Counted from the first letter of the stretch, positions 22,993-33,040 are shown. The stretch is DNA of 35,034 nucleotides from Pseudomonadota bacterium (GCA_023451375.1 JAEXZS010000018.1:1-35034), one strand, 5' to 3'. Numbers and translations: made by a program. The notes: generated by a model from the sequence alone, not told the origin.

Positions 22993-23591
22993 GCGAAGTC
23001 GCCGTGATCGCTTATGGAGCGGGCAATGTCGCCTCGGTTCAGTTCGCGCTCGAGCGGCTGGGCGCGACCGTGCGCCTGACCGATGATCCCGCCGTGATCG
23101 CGGACGCCGAGCGCGTCATTCTGCCCGGGGTCGGCGCGGCGGGTTACGCCATGCAGCGCCTGTCCGAGCTGGAACTGGTCGAGCCGATCCGCGCCTTTCC
23201 GCGCCCCCTGCTGGGCGTCTGCTTGGGTCAACAACTACTGTTCGAGCGAAGCGAGGAGGGTGACGGCGTCGGCTTGCTGGGCTTGATCACGGGCGCCGTG
23301 ACCCGGCTGCGGCCGTCGGGCGCTCTGCCCGTCCCCCACATGGGCTGGAGCCGGCTGGCGCGTGACCGCGAGGACCCGCTGCTGGAGGGCGTCCCTGAGG
23401 GCGCCTACGCCTATTTCGTGCACGGCTTCGTCTGTCCTGACGGGCCAGCGACCCTGGCCCGCGCCGACTACGGCGGCCCCATCCCGGCCGTGGTGCGATC
23501 AAAGAACCGATGGGGCTGCCAGTTCCACCCCGAACGCTCGGCCGAGGCCGGGGCGACCATTCTCAAGAACTTCCTGGGCCTGCCATGCTGA
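22989..23591 (+). CDS. hisH: imidazole glycerol phosphate synthase glutamine amidotransferase subunit HisH
   Basis: HisH releases ammonia from glutamine for HisF, which closes the imidazole ring. The 200-residue class I glutamine amidotransferase starts with GTG in a GTGA overlap with hisC'B. It shows YGAGNVASV, LPGVGAAGYAM, the nucleophile motif GVCLGQQ (Cys78), PHMGWS, YFVHGF and the His180-Pro-Glu182 pair (CQFHPERS), giving a complete Cys-His-Glu triad. The position after Cys-Leu-Gly is Gln, where most HisH have Met; this is within the broader GxCxGxQ pattern. It overlaps hisA by seven bases. Confidence 0.96.
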   Translation: MSEVAVIAYGAGNVASVQFALERLGATVRLTDDPAVIADAERVILPGVGAAGYAMQRLSELELVEPIRAFPRPLLGVCLGQQLLFERSEEGDGVGLLGLITGAVTRLRPSGALPVPHMGWSRLARDREDPLLEGVPEGAYAYFVHGFVCPDGPATLARADYGGPIPAVVRSKNRWGCQFHPERSAEAGATILKNFLGLPC

Positions 23592-24316
23592 TCTATCCCG
23601 CCATCGACCTGAAGGACGGCGTCTGCGTGCGGCTGATGCACGGCAAGTTCGACCAGGTGACGCAGTATGAGGACAAGCCCGCCGCGCAACTGACCGCCTT
23701 CGCCGCCGACGGGGCGGAATGGATCCACGTCGTCGATCTGGACGGCGCCGAGGCCGGCGAGGCCGTGCAGCACGCCCTGATCGGCGACCTGACCCGCGCC
23801 ATCGATGTGAAGATCCAGTCCGGCGGCGGGGTCCGGGGGGCCAATGACGTCGCCCGACTGCTGGACGCCGGGGTGTCTCGCGTCGTCGTGGGCTCGCTGG
23901 CCGTCACCCAGCCCAACGACGTAGCCGCCTGGCTGAGGGGGTTCGGGCCGGAACGCATCACCTTGGCCTTCGATGTCAGGATCGAGGGCGGCGTCCCGGT
24001 ACCGGCCCTGAAGGGCTGGACACAGTCGTCGGGCATCGACTTGTGGACCGCCCTGGATCGCTATCCGAAGGGGACGCTGAAGCACCTGCTGGTCACCGAT
24101 GTCGGTCGCGACGGCGCCATGACCGGGCCGAACCTGGAACTGCTGTCGGAGATCCGGCTGCGTCGCCCGGATCTGGTGCTGCAGGCGTCCGGCGGTGTCT
24201 CGTCTCTACAGGACATCACCGCGATCAAGGCGCTGGGCTGCCACGGCGTCATCGTGGGCCGCGCCCTGTACGAGGGCCGCTTCACCCTGGCCGAAGCCAT
24301 ATCGGCGGCGGCATGA
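23585..24316 (+). CDS. hisA: ProFAR isomerase HisA
   Basis: HisA isomerises ProFAR to PRFAR, the fourth step of the pathway. The 243-residue beta/alpha barrel begins MLIYPAIDLKDGVCVRL with the catalytic Asp of the first strand. It contains the phosphate-binding segments IQSGGGVR and LQASGGVSS, the second catalytic Asp in LVTDVGRDGAMTGPN, and GVIVGRALYEGR at the end. The start at 23585 is set by the conserved N-terminus; an upstream in-frame ATG at 23510 is inside hisH. It overlaps the end of hisH by seven bases, and 31 bases separate it from hisF. Confidence 0.96.
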   Translation: MLIYPAIDLKDGVCVRLMHGKFDQVTQYEDKPAAQLTAFAADGAEWIHVVDLDGAEAGEAVQHALIGDLTRAIDVKIQSGGGVRGANDVARLLDAGVSRVVVGSLAVTQPNDVAAWLRGFGPERITLAFDVRIEGGVPVPALKGWTQSSGIDLWTALDRYPKGTLKHLLVTDVGRDGAMTGPNLELLSEIRLRRPDLVLQASGGVSSLQDITAIKALGCHGVIVGRALYEGRFTLAEAISAAA

Positions 24317-24347
24317 CGGTCGGGTCTCTCAGCAAGACGGGGACCGA

Positions 24348-25115
24348 ATGACGGCCCGGCGGATCATCCCCTGCCTGGACGTGAATGACGGCCGGGTGGT
24401 GAAGGGCGTGAAGTTCGTCGGCCACACCGACATGGGCGACGCCGCCGAACTGGCCGCGCGCTATCGCGATGAGGGCGCCGACGAACTGGTCTTCTATGAC
24501 ATCACCGCCAGCCCCGAAGGCCGGACGCTGGACTACGGTTGGATCCGCGACATCGCGCGATTGCTGGACATCCCCTTCTGCGTCGCAGGCGGCATCCGCA
24601 GCGTCGACCAGGCCGCTCGCTGCCTCGACCACGGGGCGGACAAGGTGTCGATCAACTCCCCGGCCCTGGAACGCCCCGAATTGATCGCGGAAATGGCGGA
24701 GCGGCTGGGCAGCCAGTGCGTCGTCGTGGGCGTCGACAGCCGCCTGGAGGACGGCGCCTGGGTCGTGCACAAGTACACCGGCGATCCCCATGCGCGACGA
24801 CGTGCGGGCAGGCGCACACTGGACTGGTTGGAGGAGGCGCAGAGCCTCGGAGCGGGCGAAATCGTGCTGAACTGCATCGATCAGGACGGGGTCCGGAAGG
24901 GCTATGACGTGGAACAACTCGCCGCCGCGCGGTCGCGCCTGACCATCCCCCTGATCGCCTCGGGAGGAGCGGGCGCGCTGACGCATTTCCTCGATGTGTT
25001 CGAACAGGCCGACGTCTCCGGCGCCCTCGCCGCCAGCGTCTTCCACACGGGGGCGATCGCCATACCGGACTTGAAGCAGTACTTGACTGCCGAGGGCCTG
25101 GAGATGAGGCAGTGA
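24348..25115 (+). CDS. hisF: imidazole glycerol phosphate synthase cyclase subunit HisF
   Basis: HisF uses ammonia from HisH to convert PRFAR to IGP and AICAR. The 255-residue beta/alpha barrel begins with TARRIIPCLDVNDGRVVKGVKF (first catalytic Asp) and has LVFYDITAS, FCVAGGIRS, KVSINSPAL, VVVGVDSR, VLNCIDQDGVRKGYD (second catalytic Asp) and IASGGAGALTHF. It ends with ALAASVFHTG. The barrel is complete and the active-site Asp residues are in place. It is preceded by GGGGACCGA as ribosome-binding sequence and followed after 45 bases by hisIE. Confidence 0.96.
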   Translation: MTARRIIPCLDVNDGRVVKGVKFVGHTDMGDAAELAARYRDEGADELVFYDITASPEGRTLDYGWIRDIARLLDIPFCVAGGIRSVDQAARCLDHGADKVSINSPALERPELIAEMAERLGSQCVVVGVDSRLEDGAWVVHKYTGDPHARRRAGRRTLDWLEEAQSLGAGEIVLNCIDQDGVRKGYDVEQLAAARSRLTIPLIASGGAGALTHFLDVFEQADVSGALAASVFHTGAIAIPDLKQYLTAEGLEMRQ

Positions 25116-25160
25116 ACCCCACATTACGGGCCCCGCTGCGTAGGGGATGAGTGGAAGAGA

Positions 25161-25784
25161 ATGATCGATCCGAACACCATCGACTTCGCCAAGGGCGACG
25201 GCCTGGTTCCCGTCGTCGTGCAGGACGCGGCCACCCTGCAGGTCTTGACCCTGGCCTATATGGACCGCGCCGCGCTGGACGAGACCATCACGTCGGGGGA
25301 AGCCACCTTCTACTCACGCTCGCGCGGCGGGCGCTGGCGGAAGGGCGAAACCTCGGGCGACCGGCTGCACGTTGTCGCTATCACGCCGGATTGCGACAAC
25401 GACGCCCTGGTCCTGTCGGTGCGGCCGATCGGAAACGCTTGCCATCTGAACCGCATCAGCTGTTTCGGCGCCGCCGACGCCCCTGGCCTGGGCCGCGTCG
25501 CCCGGCTGGAGCAGACCATCGCCGAGCGCGCCGCCGCCGATCCGGCTGAAAGCTGGACCGCGAAGCTGATCGCCCAAGGTCCGAAACGCATCGCCCAGAA
25601 GGTCGGCGAGGAGGGCGTGGAGACGGCGCTGGCCGGCGTCGCCGGGCCTGATCAGGAACTGGCCGGCGAGGCGGCGGATTTGATCTACCACCTGCTTGTT
25701 CTTCTCCATGCCCGTAACATGGTGTTTCAGGACGTGCTCGACGTGTTGGCCTCACGGGCGGAAGCAGGCAAAGGCGCGGGCTAA
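25161..25784 (+). CDS. hisI: bifunctional phosphoribosyl-AMP cyclohydrolase / phosphoribosyl-ATP pyrophosphatase HisIE
   Basis: This fused enzyme carries out steps two and three of histidine synthesis. The 207-residue protein has an N-terminal HisI domain (LVPVVVQDA, LAYMDRAAL, TFYSRSRGGRWRKGETSG, DCDNDALVLSVRP and NACH, supplying zinc and magnesium ligands). A C-terminal HisE domain follows from about residue 112 (LEQTIAERAA, KVGEEGVETALA, GEAADLIYHLLVLLHARN). Many alphaproteobacteria keep hisI and hisE as separate genes; the fusion is common in enterobacteria, xanthomonads and Bacteroidetes. It is last in the his operon, and zwf begins 50 bases later with no terminator in the gap. Confidence 0.95.
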   Translation: MIDPNTIDFAKGDGLVPVVVQDAATLQVLTLAYMDRAALDETITSGEATFYSRSRGGRWRKGETSGDRLHVVAITPDCDNDALVLSVRPIGNACHLNRISCFGAADAPGLGRVARLEQTIAERAAADPAESWTAKLIAQGPKRIAQKVGEEGVETALAGVAGPDQELAGEAADLIYHLLVLLHARNMVFQDVLDVLASRAEAGKGAG

Positions 25785-25834
25785 GCCGCAAAGGCGACTT
25801 GTCCCGGCAAATGGGATTCTGAAGGGAAGACAGC

Positions 25835-27287
<1,453 letters not shown>

Positions 27288-27295
<8 letters not shown>

Positions 27296-28004
27296 CGTCC
27301 CCACGATCGAAACCTTCTCCACCGGCGACGCCTGGGCCGAGGCCATAGCCGCCCGCCTGGCCGAAACCCTGGGCGCGGCGGTCGCCGCCAACGGGCGCGC
27401 CCTCTTCGCCGGCCCCGGCGGTTCCACTCCCGCTCCGGTCTATCGCCGACTTGCGACGATGGACCTGGACTGGTCCCGCGTCGCCGTGACCCTGGTGGAC
27501 GAGCGCTATGTTCCCGAGAGCTCGCCGGAATCGAACGCCCGACTGATCCGCGAGGCGTTGCTGCGGGACAGGGCGGCGGCGGCTCGCTTCATTCCGCTCT
27601 ACACGCCCGCGGTGACGGTGGATCGCGCCGCGGCCGTGGCGGCGCATGCGCTGGCGCGCGAAGGCGGGCGGTTCGACGCGGTCCTTCTCGGCATGGGGGA
27701 GGATGGCCATATCTGCTCCATGTTCCCCGGAAGCCCCACCCTGAAAACCCTGCTGACGCCCACGCTGAAGCCGACCGTGCTGGGCGTGCCCCACGGTCGC
27801 GACGGCATGGCGCCGAGTCTCGAGCGGCTGTCGATCAACCTGCCCTACCTGATTCAAGCCCGGCGCGTGATCCTGGGGCTGAAGGGCGCGGCCAAGCGCC
27901 GGGTTTTCGAGGATCAGGCGCAGGGCGATCCCAAGGTGCAGCCGATCGCCGCCCTGGTCGCCGCCGATGTTCCCCTTGAAGTCCTGTGGACGGAGGAAGG
28001 CTGA
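27288..28004 (+). CDS. pgl: 6-phosphogluconolactonase
   Basis: Pgl hydrolyses 6-phosphogluconolactone to 6-phosphogluconate. The 238-residue protein belongs to the DevB/SOL type, related to glucosamine-6-phosphate isomerases. It shows LFAGPGGSTPAPVYRRL for phosphate binding, VTLVDERYVPESSPESNARLI, and LGMGEDGHICSMFPG with the catalytic His. It ends within GGAGGAAGG, which forms the ribosome-binding site of edd, and the stop overlaps the edd start by one base (TGATG). Context and motifs agree fully. Confidence 0.95.
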
Positions 28005-29896
28005 TGGCGCTTCATCCCACGGTCGCCGCGGTCACCGCCCGCATCGTCGAAAAGAGCCGCGGGACGCGCGCCGACTATCTGCGCCGCATGGAAGCCGCGC
28101 GCGACAGCGGCGCCGGCAGAGCCAAGTTGTCATGCGCCAACTGGGCCCATGCCTTCGCCGGCCAGACGATCGCCGACAAGCTGACCGCGATGGACGGGTC
28201 CAAGCCGAATCTGGGCGTCGTCACCGCCTATAACGACATGCTGTCGGCCCACCAGCCGTTCGAGCGCTTCCCCGGAGTGGTGCGCGACGCGGTGCGCACG
28301 GTCGGCGCCACGGCCCAGGTCGCCGGCGGCACGCCCGCCATGTGCGACGGCGTCACCCAGGGCCGGCCCGGCATGGAGCTGTCGCTGTTCAGCCGCGACG
28401 TGATCGCCATGTCGACCGGCGTCGCCCTGACCCACGACGCCTTCGACGCCGCCTTGATGCTGGGCGTGTGCGACAAGATCGTGCCCGGCCTGTTCATGGG
28501 CGCCCTGGCCTTCGGCCACTTGCCCGTCGTTTTCGCGCCGGCCGGACCGATGCCTTCGGGCATCCCCAACGCGGAAAAGGCCCGCATCCGCGCCGAATAC
28601 GCCCAGGGCAAGGTCGATCGCCAGACCCTGCTGGAAAGCGAAATCGGCAGCTACCACTCGCCGGGCACCTGCACCTTCTACGGCACCGCCAACTCCAACC
28701 AGATGATGATGGAACTGGGCGGGCTGCACATGCCGTCCACCGCCTTCGTCCACCCCGACACGGGCCTGCGCGACGCCCTGACGGCGGCGGCGGCGAAGCG
28801 CGCGGTCGAACTGGCCCGCAACGGCGAAGGCCGAATGGCCGACGTGATCGACGAGAAGTCGATCGTCAACATGATCGTCGCGCTTCTCGCCACCGGCGGA
28901 TCGACCAACCACGCCATCCACCTGGTCGCCATGGCCCGTTCGGCGGGAATCCTGATCGACTGGACCGACATGGACGAGTTGTCGTCGGCGACGCCGCTGC
29001 TGGCTCGAGTCTATCCCAACGGCTCGGCCGACGTGAACGCCTTCCAAGCCGCCGGGGGGGTGGCCTTCGTCGCCCGCGAACTGGCCGAGCACGGCCATAT
29101 CCACGCCGATGTCGTCACCATCATGGGCAAGGGGATCGAACCCTATTTCCAGGAGCCGTCCCTGGTGGAGGGCGAACTGGTCTGGCGTGACGGAGTGAGG
29201 CAGAGCCTCGACGAGGACATCCTGCGCCCCGCCTCCGACCCGTTCCAGAAGGACGGCGGCCTGCGCCTGGTGAAGGGCGACCTGGGCCGGGCGGTCATCA
29301 AGGTCTCGGCGGTGAAGCCCGAGAACCGCGTCGTCGAAGCCCCCGCCGCGGTGTTCGAGAGCCAGGAAGAGGCGCTTCAGGCCTTCAGGGACGGTCGCCT
29401 GAACCGCGACGTGATCGTGGTGTTGCGCTTCCAGGGCCCCAAGGCCAACGGCATGCCCGAACTGCACAGCTTGTCGCCGGCCCTCTCGGTGCTGCAGGAC
29501 AAGGGCTTCAAGGTCGCCTTCGTCACGGATGGCCGCATGTCGGGCGCCAGCGGCAAGACGCCCGCGGCGATCCACGTCTCGCCCGAAGCCCTGGCCGGCG
29601 GTCCCCTCGCGCATGTGCGGGACGGCGATGTCATCCGCCTGGACGCCGAAGCGGGGATACTGACCACGGTCGGCGTCGACGACTTGGCTGAACGTCCGGC
29701 CGCGTCGCGCTCGCCTGTTCACGCTGAAGGCTCTTCCTGGGGTTACGGCCGTGAATTGTTCGGCGCCTTCCGCCACGTGGTCACCACGGCCGAGGAAGGC
29801 GCGACTGTCTGCTTCGCCGTCTCGGGCTCCAGCGGCGCGGTCCAGACCGACACTCCGCCCCATCCCAACTTCGTCGACCGGACGGCGGACGCCTGA
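28004..29896 (+). CDS. edd: phosphogluconate dehydratase Edd
   Basis: Edd is an iron-sulfur dehydratase of the IlvD/Edd family that turns 6-phosphogluconate into KDPG. The 630-residue protein has the cluster cysteines in GGTPAMCDGVTQG, LGVCDKIVPG and SPGTCTFYGTANSNQMMMELGG, as well as TGGSTNHAIHLVAMAR and FVTDGRMSGASGKTPAAIHVSPEA near the C-terminus. The start at 28004 is directly preceded by GGAGGAAGG; an in-frame ATG at 27986 inside pgl has no such site. The aldolase gene eda, which would complete the pathway, is not in this window. Confidence 0.97.
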   Translation: MALHPTVAAVTARIVEKSRGTRADYLRRMEAARDSGAGRAKLSCANWAHAFAGQTIADKLTAMDGSKPNLGVVTAYNDMLSAHQPFERFPGVVRDAVRTVGATAQVAGGTPAMCDGVTQGRPGMELSLFSRDVIAMSTGVALTHDAFDAALMLGVCDKIVPGLFMGALAFGHLPVVFAPAGPMPSGIPNAEKARIRAEYAQGKVDRQTLLESEIGSYHSPGTCTFYGTANSNQMMMELGGLHMPSTAFVHPDTGLRDALTAAAAKRAVELARNGEGRMADVIDEKSIVNMIVALLATGGSTNHAIHLVAMARSAGILIDWTDMDELSSATPLLARVYPNGSADVNAFQAAGGVAFVARELAEHGHIHADVVTIMGKGIEPYFQEPSLVEGELVWRDGVRQSLDEDILRPASDPFQKDGGLRLVKGDLGRAVIKVSAVKPENRVVEAPAAVFESQEEALQAFRDGRLNRDVIVVLRFQGPKANGMPELHSLSPALSVLQDKGFKVAFVTDGRMSGASGKTPAAIHVSPEALAGGPLAHVRDGDVIRLDAEAGILTTVGVDDLAERPAASRSPVHAEGSSWGYGRELFGAFRHVVTTAEEGATVCFAVSGSSGAVQTDTPPHPNFVDRTADA

Positions 29897-29926
29897 TACG
29901 CCGAACCGACCGCAGGAAACGCACCC

Positions 29927-30913
29927 ATGAATGAGAAGACCCTCCTCGTCGGCGACGTCGGCGGCACCAACGCCCGTTTCGCGTTGGCCCGCATGGTTCC
30001 GGACCCGAACGGCCGAGACACACCCGTGCTGGACCATCATGAGAGTTTCCCGGCCGAAACCTATCCGACCTTCCTGGAAGGCGTCGCCGCCTTCATCGAA
30101 GGCTGCGAGGTCAAGCCGACCGGCGGCGTCATCGCCGTCGCGGGGCCTGTCACCGACGGCGAGATCGACCTGACCAATTCGCCCTGGCGCGTGTCCGAGG
30201 CCGAGTTGCAGACCCTGGGCCTGAGCCCCGTCAAGCTGATCAACGACTTCGAGGCGCTCGCCTGGGGCGCGCCCATCGTGCCCGAAGACCAGTTGGAAAG
30301 ACTGGGCGGTCCTGTCGACGGCGATCCCCATTCGACGGTGGCCGTGCTGGGTCCCGGCACCGGCTTCGGCGTCTCGGCCCTCGTGCGCGACGCTCACGGT
30401 CGGGAAATGGCTATGCCTTCCGAGGGCGGCCACGCCTGCTTCCCCCCCGGCGATCCCGTTGAGGATGAAATCCTGCGCATCCTGCGCCGGCGCTACGATC
30501 GCGTGTCGATCGAACGGCTGATCTGCGGGCCGGGCCTGCTGAACATGCACCGCGCGCTGGCCGAGATCGACGGCCGCGAAACCCACATCGACGATCCCGC
30601 CGAGATCACCGAGACGGCCCTGGCCGATCCCAACACGCCATGCGGCGCGACCCTGGCCCGGTTCTGCGCCATCCTGGGCGCGGTCGCCGGCGACATCGCC
30701 CTGACCACCGGGGCGCGCGGCGGCGTCTATATCGCCGGCGGCATCGTCCCGCGCATCCTCCCCTTCATCAAGGCCAGCCCCTTCCGCCAGCGTTTCGAGC
30801 GCAAGGGCCGGTTCAAGGACTACATGGCCGCCATCCCCACCAAGGTGATCATGCACAAGCACGCGGCCTTGCTAGGGGCCGCGCGCGTAGCCTTCGCAGA
30901 GGCTGGAGAGTAA
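29927..30913 (+). CDS. glk: glucokinase
   Basis: Glucokinase phosphorylates glucose with ATP and supplies the substrate of zwf in the same cluster. The 328-residue protein is of the Glk hexokinase-fold family, not the ROK type. It shows LVGDVGGTNARFALA (phosphate 1), IAVAGPVTDG, LINDFEALAWG with the catalytic Asp, VLGPGTGFGVSAL, and PSEGGHACFPP. It starts 30 bases after edd with GCAGGAAACG upstream, and closes the zwf-pgl-edd-glk set. The sequence ends with the expected HAALLGAARVAF helix. Confidence 0.95.
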   Translation: MNEKTLLVGDVGGTNARFALARMVPDPNGRDTPVLDHHESFPAETYPTFLEGVAAFIEGCEVKPTGGVIAVAGPVTDGEIDLTNSPWRVSEAELQTLGLSPVKLINDFEALAWGAPIVPEDQLERLGGPVDGDPHSTVAVLGPGTGFGVSALVRDAHGREMAMPSEGGHACFPPGDPVEDEILRILRRRYDRVSIERLICGPGLLNMHRALAEIDGRETHIDDPAEITETALADPNTPCGATLARFCAILGAVAGDIALTTGARGGVYIAGGIVPRILPFIKASPFRQRFERKGRFKDYMAAIPTKVIMHKHAALLGAARVAFAEAGE

Positions 30914-30995
30914 CGGGCTCTCACATGCGGCTCACGGCGGCGTGAACCAAACGCCAATGGCGACGTTTCCTAAGCTCCACAACGGAGGAATATCC

Positions 30996-31301
30996 ATGAA
31001 GAAGCTCGCCATCGCCGCCGTCTCGATGTTCGCCCTAGCCGGCGTCGCCGCCTGCGGCGAAAGCGCCACGGACCAGGCTGCCGAAAGCCAGGCCGACGCC
31101 ATCGAGGCGCAGGGCGAAGCCACCGCCGACCAGCTGGAGGCCCAGGCCGCCCAGACGCCGAACGAGCAGCAGGAGCAGATGCTGAACCAGCAGGCGGATC
31201 AGGTCGAGGAAAACGCGGACCGCAAGGCGGACCAGGTCGAGCAGCAGGGCGGCAACGCCGACGGCGGCATGACCACCTCGAATACGCCGACCCGGAACTA
31301 A
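30996..31301 (+). CDS. small Gln/Glu/Ala-rich lipoprotein
   Basis: This is a 101-residue predicted lipoprotein of unknown function. The signal sequence MKKLAIAAVSMFALAGVAAC ends in the lipobox VAAC (Cys20). The mature part has a repeating pattern of Ala, Gln, Glu and Asp (AAESQADAIEAQGEATADQLEAQ, QQADQVEENADRKADQVEQQ). This is consistent with an amphipathic, possibly coiled-coil helix, similar in style to small Lpp-like or stress lipoproteins; no family is recognised. The start at 30996 has a strong GGAGG site; an in-frame ATG at 30942 lacks one and would add a non-signal tail. It is followed by a strong terminator. Confidence 0.82.
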   Translation: MKKLAIAAVSMFALAGVAACGESATDQAAESQADAIEAQGEATADQLEAQAAQTPNEQQEQMLNQQADQVEENADRKADQVEQQGGNADGGMTTSNTPTRN

Positions 31302-31319
31302 GTCTCGGTCGAAGTTTCA

Positions 31320-31350
31320 AAGGCCCCGCCAGCGACGGCGGGGCCTTTTT
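31320..31350 (+). terminator. strong intrinsic terminator after the small lipoprotein
   Basis: AAGGCCCCGCC (31320-31330) pairs perfectly with GGCGGGGCCTT (31337-31347) around a six-base loop, and the plus strand continues with Ts to 31350. This ends rightward transcription of the lipoprotein. It lies just past the stop of the convergent Cys-rich lipoprotein gene and may work weakly on that strand too, where only three Ts follow. Confidence 0.9.
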
Positions 31351-31360
31351 CATTGGGCGG

Positions 31361-31717
31361 TCAGTCGATGCAGAGAGTAGGCCCGGCTTCGCCGTCATTG
31401 ACGGGGGTGCGGCAGCCGAAGCGATTGCTGTCGGCCTGGCAGGCGCCGGCCGTCGCGACGCCCGGCTGAAGGCCGCTGGCGCCCTCGACGACGCAGTCCC
31501 CCTGACACTGGTCGGCGTCGGTGCAGCGCTTGCCCGCATCGGCGTAGGCGACGACGCACTGCCAACTCTGCATACGCCCGACCTGTCGCAACGTCCCGCC
31601 TCGTTGGGCGCAGGCGGTGGCGTCCGCGCTTTGCACCGGGGTGTGGCCGCCAGTCGTGGTCTGCGGCGCGCACGCGGTCGCCAGCAGGGCCGCGGCCGCG
31701 AGGAAGGCGATCCGCAT
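31361..31717 (-). CDS. small cysteine-rich lipoprotein coupled to hmgA
   Basis: This is a 118-residue predicted lipoprotein with no family that I recognise. The signal MRIAFLAAAALLATAC has a lipobox ending at Cys16. The mature region has eight further Cys, in segments such as ATACAQRGGTLRQ, QSWQCVVAYADAGKRCTDADQCQGDCVV, GACQADSNRFGC and the C-terminal TLCID. The even number and regular spacing suggest disulfide bonding in the periplasm. Its ATG overlaps the hmgA stop by one base (TGATG), so it is probably co-translated with homogentisate dioxygenase. A functional link is not obvious and may be only transcriptional. Confidence 0.8.
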   Translation of the reverse strand: MRIAFLAAAALLATACAPQTTTGGHTPVQSADATACAQRGGTLRQVGRMQSWQCVVAYADAGKRCTDADQCQGDCVVEGASGLQPGVATAGACQADSNRFGCRTPVNDGEAGPTLCID

Positions 31718-33015
31718 CAGGGGACCTGTCCTTTCTCGAAACCGGACCAGACATCGTCGTAGTCCAGCTGCATCTGCGGCGATGCATGCGCCCATTTGGT
31801 GACGCGGATCGGCATCCGGGTCTCGAACATGAAAGCTAGCGTGTTCTCGATCTTGTGCGGCTTCAGCTCGGCCTTGACCGCGCCGTCGTAGCTGGCCTGG
31901 TCCGGGCCGTGGCCGCTCATGCGATTGTGCAAGGATGCGCCCCCCGGCGCGAAGCCGCCGGCCTTGGCGTCGTAGGCGCCGGTCACCAGGCCCATGAACT
32001 CGCTCATCACGTTGCGGTGGAACCACGGCGGGCGGAAGGTGTGCTCGGCGACCATCCAACGCGGCGGGAAGATGACGAAGTCGATGTTGGCCGTGCCCGG
32101 CGTCTCGGACGGGCTGGTCAGCACGGTGAAGATCGAAGGATCCGGATGATCGAAGCTGACTGTATTGATGGTGTTGAACCGAGCCGTATCGTATCGGCAC
32201 GGCGCGAGGTTGCCGTGCCAGGCGACCACATCCAGCGGGCTGTGATCGAAGGTGGTGGCCCACAGCTTGCCGCCGAACTTCTGCACGCACTGCGTCGGGC
32301 GGTCCACGTCCTCATAGGCGGCGACCGGCGTTTCGAAATCGCGCGGATTGGCCAGGCCGTTGGCGCCGATCGGCCCCAGGTCCGGCAGGCGGAACGGCGC
32401 GCCATAGTTCTCGCAGACATAGCCGCGCACCGGACCATCCACCTCCACGCGGAACCGCACCCCGCGCGGGATCAGTACGAGGTGGCCGGGCGCCGCCTCG
32501 ATCACGCCCATCTCGGTGACGAAGCGTTGCGCGCCCTCCTGCGGCACGATCAGCAGTTCGCCGTCGGCGTCGTAGAAGACCCGGTCCGCCATAGACTTGT
32601 TGGCGGCGTACAGGTGGATGCCCGCCCCGCCGCCATGGTCCGGCTCGCCATTGCCGCCATAGGTGACCAGGCCCTCGACCCAGTCGGTGGGCGCGTCGGG
32701 CATGGGCAGGGGATCCCAACGCATCCGGTTCGGGTTCGGCGGGGTCTCCTCGAATGGGCCGGAGCGGACGCGGCCCTGGTCGAACGGCTGATAGGGACCA
32801 TGCTGGGCCGATGGCCGCAGGCGGTACAGCCAGCTGCGACGGTTCTCGGCGCGCGGCGCGGTGAAGGCGGTGCCCGACAGCTGTTCGGCGTAGAGGCCCA
32901 TCGGGGTCTTCTGCGGTGAATTCTGGCCCACCGGCAGGGCTCCGGACGCGGCCTCGGTGGCGAAATGGTTACCGAAGCCGGTCAGATAGGCAGGCGCGTT
33001 GGATCGCGTCGTCAT
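31717..33015 (-). CDS. hmgA: homogentisate 1,2-dioxygenase
   Basis: HmgA opens the ring of homogentisate in tyrosine and phenylalanine breakdown, giving maleylacetoacetate. The 432-residue protein starts with the family N-terminus (YLTGFGNHFATEA, GALPVGQNSPQ) and has WLYRLRPSAQH, GNGEPDHGGGAGIHLYAANKSM, and the iron ligands in PPWFHRNVMSEFMGL (His and Glu) and MSGHGPD (His). These correspond to the known His-Glu-His site. No other tyrosine catabolic gene (hpd, maiA, fahA) is in this window. It follows mnmC on the same strand by 48 bases, and AAGGGAGAAAG precedes the start. Confidence 0.97.
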   Translation of the reverse strand: MTTRSNAPAYLTGFGNHFATEAASGALPVGQNSPQKTPMGLYAEQLSGTAFTAPRAENRRSWLYRLRPSAQHGPYQPFDQGRVRSGPFEETPPNPNRMRWDPLPMPDAPTDWVEGLVTYGGNGEPDHGGGAGIHLYAANKSMADRVFYDADGELLIVPQEGAQRFVTEMGVIEAAPGHLVLIPRGVRFRVEVDGPVRGYVCENYGAPFRLPDLGPIGANGLANPRDFETPVAAYEDVDRPTQCVQKFGGKLWATTFDHSPLDVVAWHGNLAPCRYDTARFNTINTVSFDHPDPSIFTVLTSPSETPGTANIDFVIFPPRWMVAEHTFRPPWFHRNVMSEFMGLVTGAYDAKAGGFAPGGASLHNRMSGHGPDQASYDGAVKAELKPHKIENTLAFMFETRMPIRVTKWAHASPQMQLDYDDVWSGFEKGQVP

Positions 33016-33040
33016 GTGCTTTCTCCCTTGGCCGCGAGGT

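Noticed and set aside
28130..30862. A 910-codon open frame on the minus strand opposite edd and glk
   Set aside because: It is the antisense shadow of two certain genes in GC-rich DNA; the product is low complexity (Gly, Arg, His, Asp, Val) with no domain.
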